This document shows positions 44,231-54,356 of a stretch of 64,000 bases of DNA, piece after piece (positions within the stretch are counted from its first letter, which is position 1; each line of letters starts with the position of its first letter). The stretch spans positions 46,696,001-46,760,000 of the forward strand of contig CM044862.1 of the NCBI GenBank assembly GCA_024500155.1, written 5' to 3'. Below the pieces are notes generated by a model, which ran no database searches, was not told where the DNA came from, and saw nothing but the letters and a program-made list of their open reading frames with translations. The position numbers were made by a program, and so were the translations under genes. Source of the DNA: Chenopodium formosanum. Lineage: Eukaryota; Streptophyta; Magnoliopsida; Caryophyllales; Amaranthaceae.

Positions 44231-46144
44231 TTAACTGTTGCAATTCAAAGTGCATGGATATCTCAATTCAAGTTCAAGATTGCTTAGTATCTTACACATC
44301 TTGTCCATGTATGGGTGTGAAAAATCTCCTGAAACAAAACTTATCGATTCATTTTTTAACTCAATCCGACTACATCCAGGCGTTTTCTTTACTCCTTGAT
44401 CAGCCATAATCTTCCTTACCGTCTCAGATTTTTTCCACTGTCCACTAGCGCAATACAAATTTGACATCAAAACATAACTCATCTCATCAAGAGGCTTGGT
44501 TATAATCAAATCATCCCCAATTTCTTTTGCTAACGGTATGTCTAAGTTCATGGAACATGCTCCTAACATTGTTTCAGATGACTTTCCCTTGAGAACTTTT
44601 ACTCCCTTAGCTAATGATCTAGCTTCTGTTAAATATCCACCACGTCCAAGCAAATCCAATATACATGCTACATGATGCATTTCATGAGATAGGCCATAAA
44701 CTGATGACATAGAATCCAGAAAACATTGAGCATCCTCAACAAGACCAGCATGGCTGCAAGTCATTAGTAAGCCAATGAATGTCACAACATCTGGTCTATT
44801 CCCTTGTGCCAACATTTCTTCATAAAGCTGCAGGGCTTGGTTGGCCCGTCCATGCAACCCATATGCAAACAACATTGTGTTCCACGACACTAAATCTTTG
44901 CTGACGACATCACCAAATGCTCTACTTGCTCCTGGTAAGTCTCCACATTTAGCATACATATTAACCAAACCATTCCCTACATATACAGAGGCACGGAAAC
45001 CATGCCGTATCAAGCATCCGTGTATCATCAAACCATGCCCAAGTAAAGCCAAACCAGAACATGCAAGGAAGAATGCACCAAACGCTAACTCGTCAGGGTT
45101 AACAGAAGCTCTCAACATATGAACAAACAGCCAAATAGCTTCTGATTCCTGTCCATTTCTAGCATATCCAGCAACCATCGATGTCCAGGAAACAACATTC
45201 TTTTCTGGCATCTGCTGAAACAAAATCCATGCTTCATGGGTATTCCCCATTTTCATATAAGCATCAACGACAGAATTCCAGGAAACCTGATTCCAGCAGT
45301 CCATGGACTTAAGGGCCTTGCTAACATCATCTCGAGATTCTGACTCAGTATAAAAGGTTAAAATTGAGTTTTGCACTTCAACAGAAGTATACCATCCGCT
45401 TTTAGTCACAAAAGCATGGATCATGTGTCCAAAGTTGGTTTCCTCCCTTCCAACACACGAGTTTACGAGGGCACTCAAAGTCCATTGATCAGGACATCCG
45501 CCATCTTCTCTCATTTGTCTAAACAAGTTCAAACACGACTCACAGTCTCCATGCCGCGCATGACCTGCAATCATTATGTTCCAAGATATTTCAACCCTTT
45601 CCGGCATACGGCTGAATACTTCTGCAGCAACACCTAAAAGACCAGCATTTGTATAGGAATACAGAAGTGAGCACCATGACACTACATTCGGCAGTTGCAT
45701 CTCCTCGAACACTTTCTCAGAACTGTAAGGAATCATACACTTTCCATACATATCAATAAGAGAATTGCGAACAGGAAGTGAATTCTGACACCCAGAAATA
45801 ACAACTAAACCATGAATTGCAGAACCATATTTCACATCTCCTGCACCAGAACAAGCACTTAGAGTAGCAGTAAATGTGAAATGATCAGGCTTTGTATTAG
45901 CAATTCTCATCTTCCGAAACAGCGAAAACACTTCTGGGTAAATACCCAGATGAGAATAAGATGTGAGCATCGCATTCCAAGCAACTGTATCTCTTATAGG
46001 CATTTCGTCGAACATCTTGCGAGCAGACACTATTTGTCCTGCTTTTACAGTTGCCAAAATTATTGATGTGGTTTTGAACAAATTTGAAGACATAATATAT
46101 ATTGATGCTCTGTTAAATTCAAAGAACAAACCCAAATTCTTCAC
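44231..46144 (-). CDS. Pentatricopeptide repeat protein, PLS-type, At2g36980-like
   Basis: This is an intronless frame of 637 codons. It is a tandem series of about 15 degenerate 31-36-residue PPR motifs (for example DTVAWNAMLTSYSHLG, NVVSWCSLLYSYTNAG, NVVSWTSMVAGYARNG, DLVSWNTMLFAYGLHG). An E-type C-terminal region ends with GVKKTPGCSRIELKNESISF. PPR proteins bind organelle RNA. The Arabidopsis relative is annotated as mitochondrial. The block LACSGLALLGHGLMIHGCLI is typical of this orthologous group. The first Met gives 17 extra residues. Met18 (46093-46091) may be the better start, since the repeat array begins soon after. No DYW domain is present. The gene is complete and, with the ANTH gene, marks this as conserved host euchromatin. 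Confidence 0.9.
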   Translation of the reverse strand: MKNLGLFFEFNRASIYIMSSNLFKTTSIILATVKAGQIVSARKMFDEMPIRDTVAWNAMLTSYSHLGIYPEVFSLFRKMRIANTKPDHFTFTATLSACSGAGDVKYGSAIHGLVVISGCQNSLPVRNSLIDMYGKCMIPYSSEKVFEEMQLPNVVSWCSLLYSYTNAGLLGVAAEVFSRMPERVEISWNIMIAGHARHGDCESCLNLFRQMREDGGCPDQWTLSALVNSCVGREETNFGHMIHAFVTKSGWYTSVEVQNSILTFYTESESRDDVSKALKSMDCWNQVSWNSVVDAYMKMGNTHEAWILFQQMPEKNVVSWTSMVAGYARNGQESEAIWLFVHMLRASVNPDELAFGAFFLACSGLALLGHGLMIHGCLIRHGFRASVYVGNGLVNMYAKCGDLPGASRAFGDVVSKDLVSWNTMLFAYGLHGRANQALQLYEEMLAQGNRPDVVTFIGLLMTCSHAGLVEDAQCFLDSMSSVYGLSHEMHHVACILDLLGRGGYLTEARSLAKGVKVLKGKSSETMLGACSMNLDIPLAKEIGDDLIITKPLDEMSYVLMSNLYCASGQWKKSETVRKIMADQGVKKTPGCSRIELKNESISFVSGDFSHPYMDKMCKILSNLELELRYPCTLNCNS

Positions 46145-47123
46145 CTTTTCTGAAATCGGAGGAAACAGCTTTGTTCATTGGTAGTGTGGCACACCGGTTT
46201 GCTGTCTTTGGCAAATTTCAATTGACTAGTTGTTGGAGAACCCGCAACACGGGCGCCCCCCAATTATATAAAATTGAACGGAAAGTATAAACCATGTAAT
46301 TTTATTTTATTTTTTTTATCAAAAGAGCGGTATTAAACGTAGATGTAAGTTTAAATATGCCAGGTAAAAAACTTTTAAAATAATAATGTTGGTGTGTTTA
46401 ATATAGTGCATATTTGTAGCTGTCAATAGTTGGCAAAATTGTTAATACGTTAATTAAGTGTGATTTCTCGTAATGACAATACGTAATACCTAATGTAACT
46501 ATTTAATTAATTAAAGTTGAGGAAATTTGTTTAAAAGATAATCTTTGTTTTAAACAAAATATAATACATGACTAATTTTTTATTTGGGGAAATGATTGTT
46601 TTGATAATTGCGTTAATAAACTTAATATATAAAATGTGTACTCATTCAAAAAATATTAGATAAATAATTACAATACTTAATAGGTTACATTTGTTTAATT
46701 TAGAGTAAATTATTATTTTTGTTGGCGGTATTTAATACCCCATTTCAGAAACCTTGATTAATTTTGTCTACTATTCCACTTTTTTTTGTTGATCAAAATC
46801 ACCGATATTTAGTGTGAATGGACAACCATGCCCTTAGTACTTCACCATTATATCCCTTCTTGCCACCAATCACAAACATCTTGACAACACCACTTGACAT
46901 CAATTATGTACAACAAGATTTCTTAGAAACATTTGGCATCAATTAAGTGACGTATAGACATGTCCCCATACCCGTGTTCAAATATTGGACAAATTTCCCG
47001 TGTCTTAAAATTTTGGAACTTGCTGGATCTGACACTTGGACATGTCTCTATGTCCGACACCTGTTCCCGTTTCCATGAAACTTGCTGGATATGGATCGAT
47101 TTTTTTTTTAGAAAACATCATCT

Positions 47124-47174
<51 letters not shown>

Positions 47175-47462
47175 CAATTATATTAAAAACTCTTAAACAA
47201 GAGGTGTATTTCATGGTTAGATTATTGCAACTGCATGCGTGCTACCCCAAGTTATCGCAATTAATGACAAAATTGATTTCATTTAAGTATCTTGATTATA
47301 GTTAGATAAGTACAAGGACTAATTTGTATTTCGCAAAAATATGTACATGATACACTACTTTTGTTAGATGCTTCAAAGATTCAACCCTTGATTAGGTTAG
47401 CCTTGAATACAAAGAAATGGTAAGACCTAATTCCTTAAACAACATTTAAACAATCATCAGCG
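46145..47462. other. Upstream region of the PPR gene and spacer
   Basis: This is AT-rich spacer. The likely PPR promoter has a TATATAAT-like box on the minus strand near 46262-46272, about 120 bp before the start. An ACCCGCAACACGGG stretch at 46239-46252 is an inverted-repeat-like motif. A pure run of 45 A is at 47129-47173. Two similar CTTGCTGGAT segments occur at 47020-47100. No gene is seen. Confidence 0.5.
47129..47173 (+). repeat. Poly(A) run of 45 bp
   Basis: This is an uninterrupted A run following TCTGTTTT. It could be the tail of a short retroposed sequence, or a microsatellite. No flanking duplication was recognised. Confidence 0.75.
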
Positions 47463-47945
47463 GCTTTATAGTTAGACGTTGAAGAGCTTCTTTGTCATTC
47501 CGAAGATCAATACCGACCCTCATTCTTCTTCAAAGTTTCTGCTAGCCAATCTACCATTCTCTGCATTAGCAATTACAAAAATTGTATCATTTCATTGCAC
47601 AACAATAAAGAACCTATTCCTTGTTCCTACCTCATTGAAGTCATAGCCTCCTAAATGAGTGTCACCTAATGTAGATAACACCTCGAAAACTCTGTCTCCA
47701 ACCTCAAGAAATGCAAAAGGCAGAAAGAGTTACAATGTAAGATAATATGATGTACTGCATCAAAAAGTAGACTAATGTAGAATGCAGATAAATACATAGA
47801 ATTTCTCACAATTGGAGTCTTTCTTTCTAATGAACTCACCCGAAACATCAAAAGTACCACCTCCAAGATTGAAAACCAAAATCGTCTTGTTATTCTTCTT
47901 CTCAAACCCATATGCTAATGAAGCAACAGTAGGGAAGCATTCAAT
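47463..47945 (-). pseudogene. Chloroplast-type HSP70 pseudogene fragment
   Basis: Three exon-like pieces on the minus strand match the middle of plastid stromal HSP70. Exon a (47945-47840) reads SLAYGFEKKNNKTILVF and NLGGGTFDVS. Exon b (about 47715-47631) reads LEVGDRVFEVLSTLGDTHLG. Exon c (47560 to about 47463) reads RMVDWLAETLKKNEG, then after a frameshift IDLRNDKEALQRLT. GT-AG borders and intron sequence between them show a genomic duplicate, not a retrocopy. The flanking ATPase and substrate-binding parts are absent. The frameshift and lack of ends mean no HSP70 can be made. Assignment to the plastid rather than mitochondrial or cytosolic type rests on these blocks. Confidence 0.8.
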
Positions 47946-48440
47946 CTACCCCATTAAATAAATCTAACAGTTTAGCATTCCAAAGAGTGTAAATTCACTC
48001 AAGGGAAGCATTTCATATATGATCAATCGATGCACAGATTCTAGAACGGGATTTTTTTTTTTTTCCGGGTGGCTTGTTGTTTGCACGAGAGCTATTCAAT
48101 TAAGCATTCTGATCTAAAGAGTGTAAGCTTTGCAAATCTCTCCCCAGCCTCGACCATCATACTTTACCAATGTCTTTCTTCTGCTAATTTAAATCATCAT
48201 TATTATCACTGAGCTCAAATAAAGAACCTCATCACCTTACTCAAGTATGGTTGAAATAATTTAATAAAGAAACTTAAATCTATTAGGAAATTACAGGGAT
48301 ACATCTAGCTCGAGTATATTTTAATTTAGTATGAAAAAAGAGAATTCATACCTTGATAGAGCTCACTAAAGGGATCGGAGAATGGCTAACATAGCTCTTA
48401 ACAGAGGTCATGTCTTCCTGTTTGCAGCTAAAGACTGCTG
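47946..48440. other. Spacer before the family-2 element
   Basis: AT-rich host sequence. A splice-like stretch near 48345-48440 on the minus strand (TCTATCAAG then GTATGAATT) hints at another exon, but I could not recognise a protein. Confidence 0.35.
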
Positions 48441-48445
48441 CTAGG
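48441..48445. repeat. Target-duplication candidate CTAGG for element D
   Basis: These are the five bases just before the LTR start at 48446. The partner lies beyond the window, so this is only a candidate. Confidence 0.4.
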
Positions 48446-49403
48446 TGACAAGGGAATAAACGTGTCGTCAATTGTCTATCCCTAGATCAAATACAATTTA
48501 TACAACCTAAACAAACCTAATACGAGTATAAGACAAGCATAGGGGTCGAACCACAGAGAACGAATAAACACCACCAAATGTTATCGACAATTAAGCTAGT
48601 CCGATATAATAGATAAATAAACTAAAGTCTAACGATGCTAAAACAAGAAATAAAACATTAAGGGAAATGGTTTAGGTATAGCATTCACTTAAACATAAAC
48701 AAAGACATAGAAATTGAATTAATTATGAACTAGACATGCTCGAATATCGAAACAAAGGATCCAATCTAGCCGCCTTTCGGGGTCAATTGGCTTCTCCTAA
48801 CATAGCCTCTATGTTTCCACATTAGAACCATATAGTAGGAGGTACTATTAAATAACAATCGATAGTAATGAACCTTAACTAAGTCAACTTCCGTTTCTTA
48901 TTAGCAAAGATTCACCTTTAATCAACCAACAATGTGCACTTGCAAGAAGATTAAAGAATATCAAGCAAATAAAGATTTAATAAAAAATAAATCAATTCTA
49001 AACCCTAGAACATGCTCAAGATCCAACTACACCACAACCATCCCCTTAATGGGGAAATTACTCACTAATCATGCTAATAACAAGATTAATTAACAAATAA
49101 TCAAGAATAAACATGATTAACAAGCAATACCAACAACTAAAATAATAATTAAAATAAAGCAAATAAAAAAATAGAAGAGAGAGAGTTAGAGATTCTCATT
49201 GATTGCATGTGAAAATCTACAAACAAGATGATCAATCTTCTTCTTCAATATCCAAGCTCAACAATGGCGAAACCCTCACTTTCTCTCTCTAAACTACTCT
49301 AATCCTAACCTAAACCTAGAGAGAGAAGCTCTCCTAAAACTAATTAGAGAATAAAATAGATGATAATTGTTTTTCCTCCCCTTCTAATTACCCCAAAAAT
49401 GGG

Positions 49404-49411
49404 TATATATA
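49404..49411 (-). promoter_or_regulatory. TATA box of family-2 3' LTR
   Basis: TATATATA on the minus strand, followed by CCCATTTTTGGGGTAA. It matches the TATA box of the right LTR at 62863-62870. As in family 1, a small C-run and G-run inverted repeat follows the TATA box. Confidence 0.6.
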
Positions 49412-50175
49412 CAAAGCTAATAAAAGGAAAGAAAAGAAAGAAATAAGAAAAGAAAAAGAAAATACTAAGTATATAAAAGAAAATAAAAGAAAGTAAAAAG
49501 GAAAAAATAAAATAAGAAACTTAATATAAAAATAAAATAAAGAAATAAGAAAAAGGGAAAAGAAAAGAAAGAAATTAAAAATAAAAGAAAAAGAAATTAT
49601 TAAAAACAAAGTCAATTCCCACAAAACAACCAGACTCCAATCTTCTTCTTCGACTTTTCTTGGCTGCTTGAACTTCATCACCACTGCACACCATCATCAC
49701 CGCACATCATCATCACAAATCGAAGATCAACGACCATCACCAAGCTTCAATTGTTTGATCTCATTAAATATCATGTGCGAGGCTCGTGAAGTGGTTCGGT
49801 CGAACCATGGGTTGGTGTGGCCGAACTACGGGGTTGGTTCGGTCAAACCATGGGTGTGTTCGACCACACCTATTCAATTTAGATAACTTTAAAAGTTTCT
49901 AACTGTTTTGGCACTTCGACCGAACTCTTATGCGGTTTGCCCGAACCCGATTAATTTGCGATTGCTCTGATTTTTGTCGTTGCTTATGCGAATTGGTGGT
50001 TTCATGACTGATTATTGCAGGTGGACGGTGGTGCAGGGGTTGTTTTTGTGGGTTGCGATTAATTGCGAGTTGGGTGGCTGAAATGGAGTGGCTGCGGTGG
50101 TCGGAGTCGTGGTTTGGTGGTTGTGACTGTTGGTGATTAGGAATGGTGGTGCGGAGGGGATTGTGATTGATTGTT

Positions 50176-50180
50176 GTGGT
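50176..50180. repeat. Left target-duplication candidate GTGGT of copy C
   Basis: GTGGT lies here and at 56940-56944 on the two sides of copy C. The region is rich in GTGGT-like simple sequence, so chance is possible. Confidence 0.65.
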
Positions 50181-50198
50181 AACTCCCCCAAGCTTACC
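50181..50198 (-). other. Polypurine tract at left end of copy C
   Basis: The minus strand reads AAGGTAAGCTTGGGGGAGTT up to the boundary at 50181. A similar tract lies inside the LTR boundary of element D at 57884. Here it joins directly to the family-2 LTR, so it marks the element's end. Confidence 0.7.
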
Positions 50199-50199
50199 T

Positions 50200-50219
50200 T
50201 TTGCTCGTCCTCGAGCAAA
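50200..50219 (-). other. Conserved hairpin next to the polypurine tract, copy C
   Basis: The minus strand is TTTGCTCGAGGACGAGCAAA, a perfect 8-bp stem with an AGGA loop. The identical sequence occurs at 57903-57922 in family 2. It sits within 20 bp of the purine tract in both. Confidence 0.85.
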
Positions 50220-52495
50220 TTAACATGAAACACGAAAGAAGGAGAATGATTTATTCAAGCAAAGCTAGAACACTTAAGGAGACAAGAATGTACACTAACT
50301 CACTTTCGTAGGAATCGCGGTCACTTTTAGCAACTAATGACAAGCCCTTTAAACCCCTAGATCGCCCTAGAGGACGAGTGTGCTCTCGTGAGGGTGTCCT
50401 AAGAGTTTAACCCACAACTCTAAATAAAAACCAAGGCACGACAATAAAAAGAAAAGAAAAAGAAACATAAAACGAGAAAGAAAAACACAAGTTCATATTT
50501 GGACAAGAGATAGGAACAAACACCGATGGATGCAAACCTTTCTAAATAGACAAATGTATGCACGTTCCAAGATGTCAATGGTTGATTGAAACATAACATA
50601 TGCTAAGCATATAGAACTAATGAGGACTCAATCCACCCTAGCCCCAACCAATCGGGCCGCGTTCTCTCCACTAGCTTCAAATCAACCCTTAAGCTAGCTT
50701 CTCATGATTCCTCGAAGGAACCGGAAAAAGATAAAGAAAAATAAAAAACTTTGAGAAGGTAATCCCAACATCTCAACTATGCATACTCTCTCCATAGGTT
50801 TGAAATCTATCTCCCTCCACCGTTCTTTGACCTAACCCCACTAAAGTCTAAGGGACTTTTATTAGGTTGTAACGTAAGGCTAAGGGTTAAGGCGGGGTAC
50901 AAATTTGAAAATTTTGGTGCTATTTCCTAAGTGAAGCAAAAGAGTGGCCTACTCTCAAAAACAAACTCAAGAATTCACAAAATATCAAACAAAAATACCA
51001 ATAATGTCAACTCCCACAAGCTTACTCAACACTAACACACAATATATACAAAAAAAAAAAAAAAAATGAAGGAACGCTCCCCCCCCCCCCCAAGCTTGAA
51101 CGAAGCATTGTCCTCAATGCTTAAACAAGGGAAGAAAACGAAACCAAACTAAAATATATTATTTGTGTTTATTTGTTTCTTTTTATTTTTTTATTTTATT
51201 TTATTTTATTTTATTTTTGTGTCCTTGCCTTTTTCTAACCATGGACGGCTTTTTCTTGAAACTTCATTTGATTTTCTTGAATTGCATCTTTCTTCTCGAA
51301 CTTTTTGCATATTCTTTTCAAGCTCAATTTTCAAATACCGTACTTAAACCAATTCACAAAGTTTTCTTGCTCATGATCAACACTCTCAAAACTCAAACCT
51401 CACATGCCTATGCTTCACTAACTAAAAGGGTTGGTAAACATAGGCCATTGGGTTTGTAATACGGTTTAAACAAGAGCGGGAAACATTAGGCTCAAATTGG
51501 TTAATAAGTAGGTTGATGCAAAATAGAAAATCAAATTTGTAACAAAATAAAAAGAAGATAAAGAAAAATGAGAAAAGGTACCCTTTTCCTCCCCTAGAGA
51601 GGCCCGGTCACGATCTTGGGAGGTAGAGGTCAAAACAAGGATTAAGACATGCATAGTCAAGGATCCTAAATAGCCGCTCAACAAGGTGATGAAGGCTAAA
51701 ACAAATGAAGCTCACAAGGGATTATAACCAAACAAATACCAACCAAGGGTTTCAAATCCACTATAGAGAGCAACTCCATCTTACCACATTCCCGTGAACT
51801 AAGGCTTCATGGACCCCTAAAAGTTCTTAAACCGGCTACCTTAGCATATAGTATCCTAGAGTCAACCAATGACACTCTCAAACCGTGCATACATTCACCA
51901 CTTAGGAAGAAAAACATTCAAGGATTCAAGTCCCAAAACAAAATGTCCAATATAAGAACAAACAAAAAACATTTTACCAAAATTACCTTGAAAATAAACC
52001 AAAATCTTTTTGGAATTTTCAAAATATAAGAAAAGACATGAAAATGCATATACTCAAGTGCATGGCATAAAGGAATCAACATCCCACCAAACATGATAGG
52101 ATACCCTCCCCCAAGCTTGAATGAGACAATATACTCAAACATAAACAAAATAATCCATGGGAGGGGAAAAGAAAGAAATCAATCCAACAAACCAACACAA
52201 GTCCAACGAGTCATCAACCATTAGAGAAAGAGCTAGGAAAGATGATACCGGATATTGGTGGGTGTAAATACCCGCAAATGAACCAATTTAACCTTTCAAA
52301 GCCGATTTCCTCTTGAATTGAATCTCGATTTCCATATGCTAGCAAAAATAGGCATCAAACTTCCTTGATTCTTGATCCAAACCAATGCATTAGTGTATAT
52401 CAAGTCATGTACCTAGCAAAAGGACACACAAACATTTCCATGAGAGAAAATCTAATCTAAAAAGAAAAGAAAATGAAAGCAATAAAAACCCCGGG
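50220..52495 (-). other. 3' untranslated region of copy C
   Basis: Reading on the minus strand from gag, this region carries no pol and no convincing gene. It has two more AAGCTTGGGGG-type purine tracts, near 52110 and 51080 (the latter with a run of 13 G). It also has an (A)-rich run at about 51050 and (TTTTA)n at 51190-51215. Family 2 has purine tracts at the matching places (59740 and 58770). Confidence 0.7.
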
Positions 52496-54274
52496 TTACT
52501 TCCCGAGAAAGGCTTGTTTAACGTCCAAGCGAGACCGCTCTAGTAAATAATATTGCAACGAACGCAAGAGCTTATCAAATGCACTACTACACATTTCATA
52601 TGATAACAAGTAGGCAAATGATGGGAGGAGGACGTGCAACAAGATTATTGCACGTAAATGAGGAGGAAGATGCCAAAAGAAAGAAGAAAAATCAAAAGAA
52701 AAATCAAAAAAAGAAGAAGAGAAAGAAGAAGAAAAATAAGGAAGAGAATAAAAAGGCAAAACCTCCTCAAAATCTTTTTGGGTGGCATAATCACCCATTT
52801 CCTCAATGATGGGAGGATGAGAAGGAAAAGTCTCATCAAACAAGAGAGGGTCCTCAATAGGCTCTTTGACAAAAGAAGGGAGGAACATGGGATAGTAGGA
52901 GATGCGGTCAAATTTCCTTGAGAAAGGGACATGAGGAAGGGGAGGAGAAACAATGGTCTCACAAAGCCTCACATCATCAACGAGGGCATGAAAATCAATC
53001 ATAGAATCCTCAAAAGAACACTCATGACTCACATCTCCCTCAAACAAAAACTCTCCAATAGAAACAACCTCATCCTCCTCTCTATCACAACGATGAACAA
53101 CAACTCCCTCAAGATTCTCAAAGCCTAGAGTCTCTAAACCATGCATGAAAGGATAAAGGTTTCTCTCAAATTCATCCCTTTCCCATGAAGCATTGCCAAT
53201 GAACTCTTTCAAGAGGCTATAATGATTTGTTACACCTTCAATGAACATACTAGCCATAACCTCAAATGAGTCCAAAGACTCATGGATAGAAAGGTCACAA
53301 ACATGCAAGGTAGACTCATCAAGATGGGGAAGGGGGTTGGAAACCTCAAAATCGATATTTTCTTCATTAGAAACTCTTCCACCATCACTCAAGGGACTTT
53401 CAATCTCTCTTGATTGCTCAAACTCATCATCATCATCATCCTCATGAAATCCCTCATTCAAAATTGAAGATGGCTCACTCACATCCTCACCAAGGGAAGC
53501 TCTCAAAGGGGGTAAATAAGGGGAAGGATGGCATTCAAGCTCAAATGGGGAATGAAAAGGATCAAAATCCTCAAAAATCCTCTCATCACAAGAAAATCTC
53601 CCCTCACCTTCACACCCTTGGCCCACATCATTCTCAAAAACACTCTCACACTCCAAATGAGGTGCCTCACATCCATTTACATCAACCAAAGCACTCATCA
53701 CTTGGGCAAGCCTCACTTCTCTCAATTTTTGTTCCTCCTGAAGCTCTTGGAGTTGTTGGGTGAGATATTGCATTTGAGAAAGAATTTGGGCTTCAATGTT
53801 ATTGGGTTGAGGTTCATGATCAAAGTCAAATTGCACATCATCAAAATTAGCACAAACCTCATCAAAATGAGCATAAGGGGGAAAGGTGTCAATTTTCATA
53901 CTTGGATTATCACTAGGCACATAAGAAGTATCAAGAGAATTCATGCAAAAATTAAAAGAATCTTGGCATTGAAAATCAAAGCAAGAAACATGCGATTCTC
54001 TATCTAAAGAGTCCTTAGCAAGCCATGTGAAGAAATCCCACGCATCATGCATAGACAAATGACAAAATCTACCATTATTCATGTCCTCAACCATTCCCCT
54101 AGTATACTCATTCATGCCCCAATAAGCTATATCACAAGCATCATTAAGAGAACACCCATGGTAACTAAGAAAACCATCTAGTCTTTCAAAGTAAGCATAA
54201 AAGGGTTCACCATCAAATTGAGGAAAAGATAAGCATGCCATTTTTATACAAAGAACAAAGAAAAGTAAACACAA
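52496..54274 (-). CDS. Gag-like protein of copy C (592 codons)
   Basis: This is the only long intact frame of the gag-only families. The better start is probably Met12 (54241), where the homologous frame in copy A begins. Residues about 12-150 hold the conserved gag domain (FPQFDGEPFYAYFERLDGFL, NEYTRGMVEDMNNGRFCHLS, DAWDFFTWLA). About 160-200 is a probable coiled coil (QMQYLTQQLQELQEEQKLRE). About 210-430 is acidic with several Cys but no CCHC knuckle. The last 40 residues contain MCSSAFDKLLRSL and end LDVKQAFLGK. The end motif is kept in family 2 (WDVKQAFVG). Gag should form the particle that packages RNA. Pol must come from another element. Function beyond that is inferred. Confidence 0.85.
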   Translation of the reverse strand: MCLLFFVLCIKMACLSFPQFDGEPFYAYFERLDGFLSYHGCSLNDACDIAYWGMNEYTRGMVEDMNNGRFCHLSMHDAWDFFTWLAKDSLDRESHVSCFDFQCQDSFNFCMNSLDTSYVPSDNPSMKIDTFPPYAHFDEVCANFDDVQFDFDHEPQPNNIEAQILSQMQYLTQQLQELQEEQKLREVRLAQVMSALVDVNGCEAPHLECESVFENDVGQGCEGEGRFSCDERIFEDFDPFHSPFELECHPSPYLPPLRASLGEDVSEPSSILNEGFHEDDDDDEFEQSREIESPLSDGGRVSNEENIDFEVSNPLPHLDESTLHVCDLSIHESLDSFEVMASMFIEGVTNHYSLLKEFIGNASWERDEFERNLYPFMHGLETLGFENLEGVVVHRCDREEDEVVSIGEFLFEGDVSHECSFEDSMIDFHALVDDVRLCETIVSPPLPHVPFSRKFDRISYYPMFLPSFVKEPIEDPLLFDETFPSHPPIIEEMGDYATQKDFEEVLPFYSLPYFSSSFSSSFFDFSFDFSSFFWHLPPHLRAIILLHVLLPSFAYLLSYEMCSSAFDKLLRSLQYYLLERSRLDVKQAFLGK

Positions 54275-54333
54275 ATCAAATTATATACAAGAACCTAGCT
54301 AATCTAATCAACACAAACTAATGAACGCCTTAG

Positions 54334-54351
54334 TCCCCGGCAACGGCGCCA
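54334..54351 (-). other. Primer-binding site of copy C
   Basis: The minus strand is TGGCGCCGTTGCCGGGGA, an exact match to the Athila-type site. It lies five bases inside the LTR end. Confidence 0.9.
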
Positions 54352-54356
54352 AAATT

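Larger units (their letters stand above)
48446..50180 (-). repeat. Family-2 3' LTR, first segment
   Basis: It begins TGACAAGGGAATAAACG, the same as the right LTR at 61890, and is highly similar to 61890-63600. It has a minus-strand TATATATA box at 49404-49411. It is broken at 50180 by copy C. The LTR resumes at 56945. Confidence 0.9.

Noticed and set aside
46239..46252. ACCCGCAACACGGG as a transposon end (Helitron or MULE)
   Set aside because: No partner terminus, hairpin plus CTRR end, or target duplication was found in the spacer.
47036..47305. Frame with a long poly-Lys run
   Set aside because: It is a translation of the 45-base A run.
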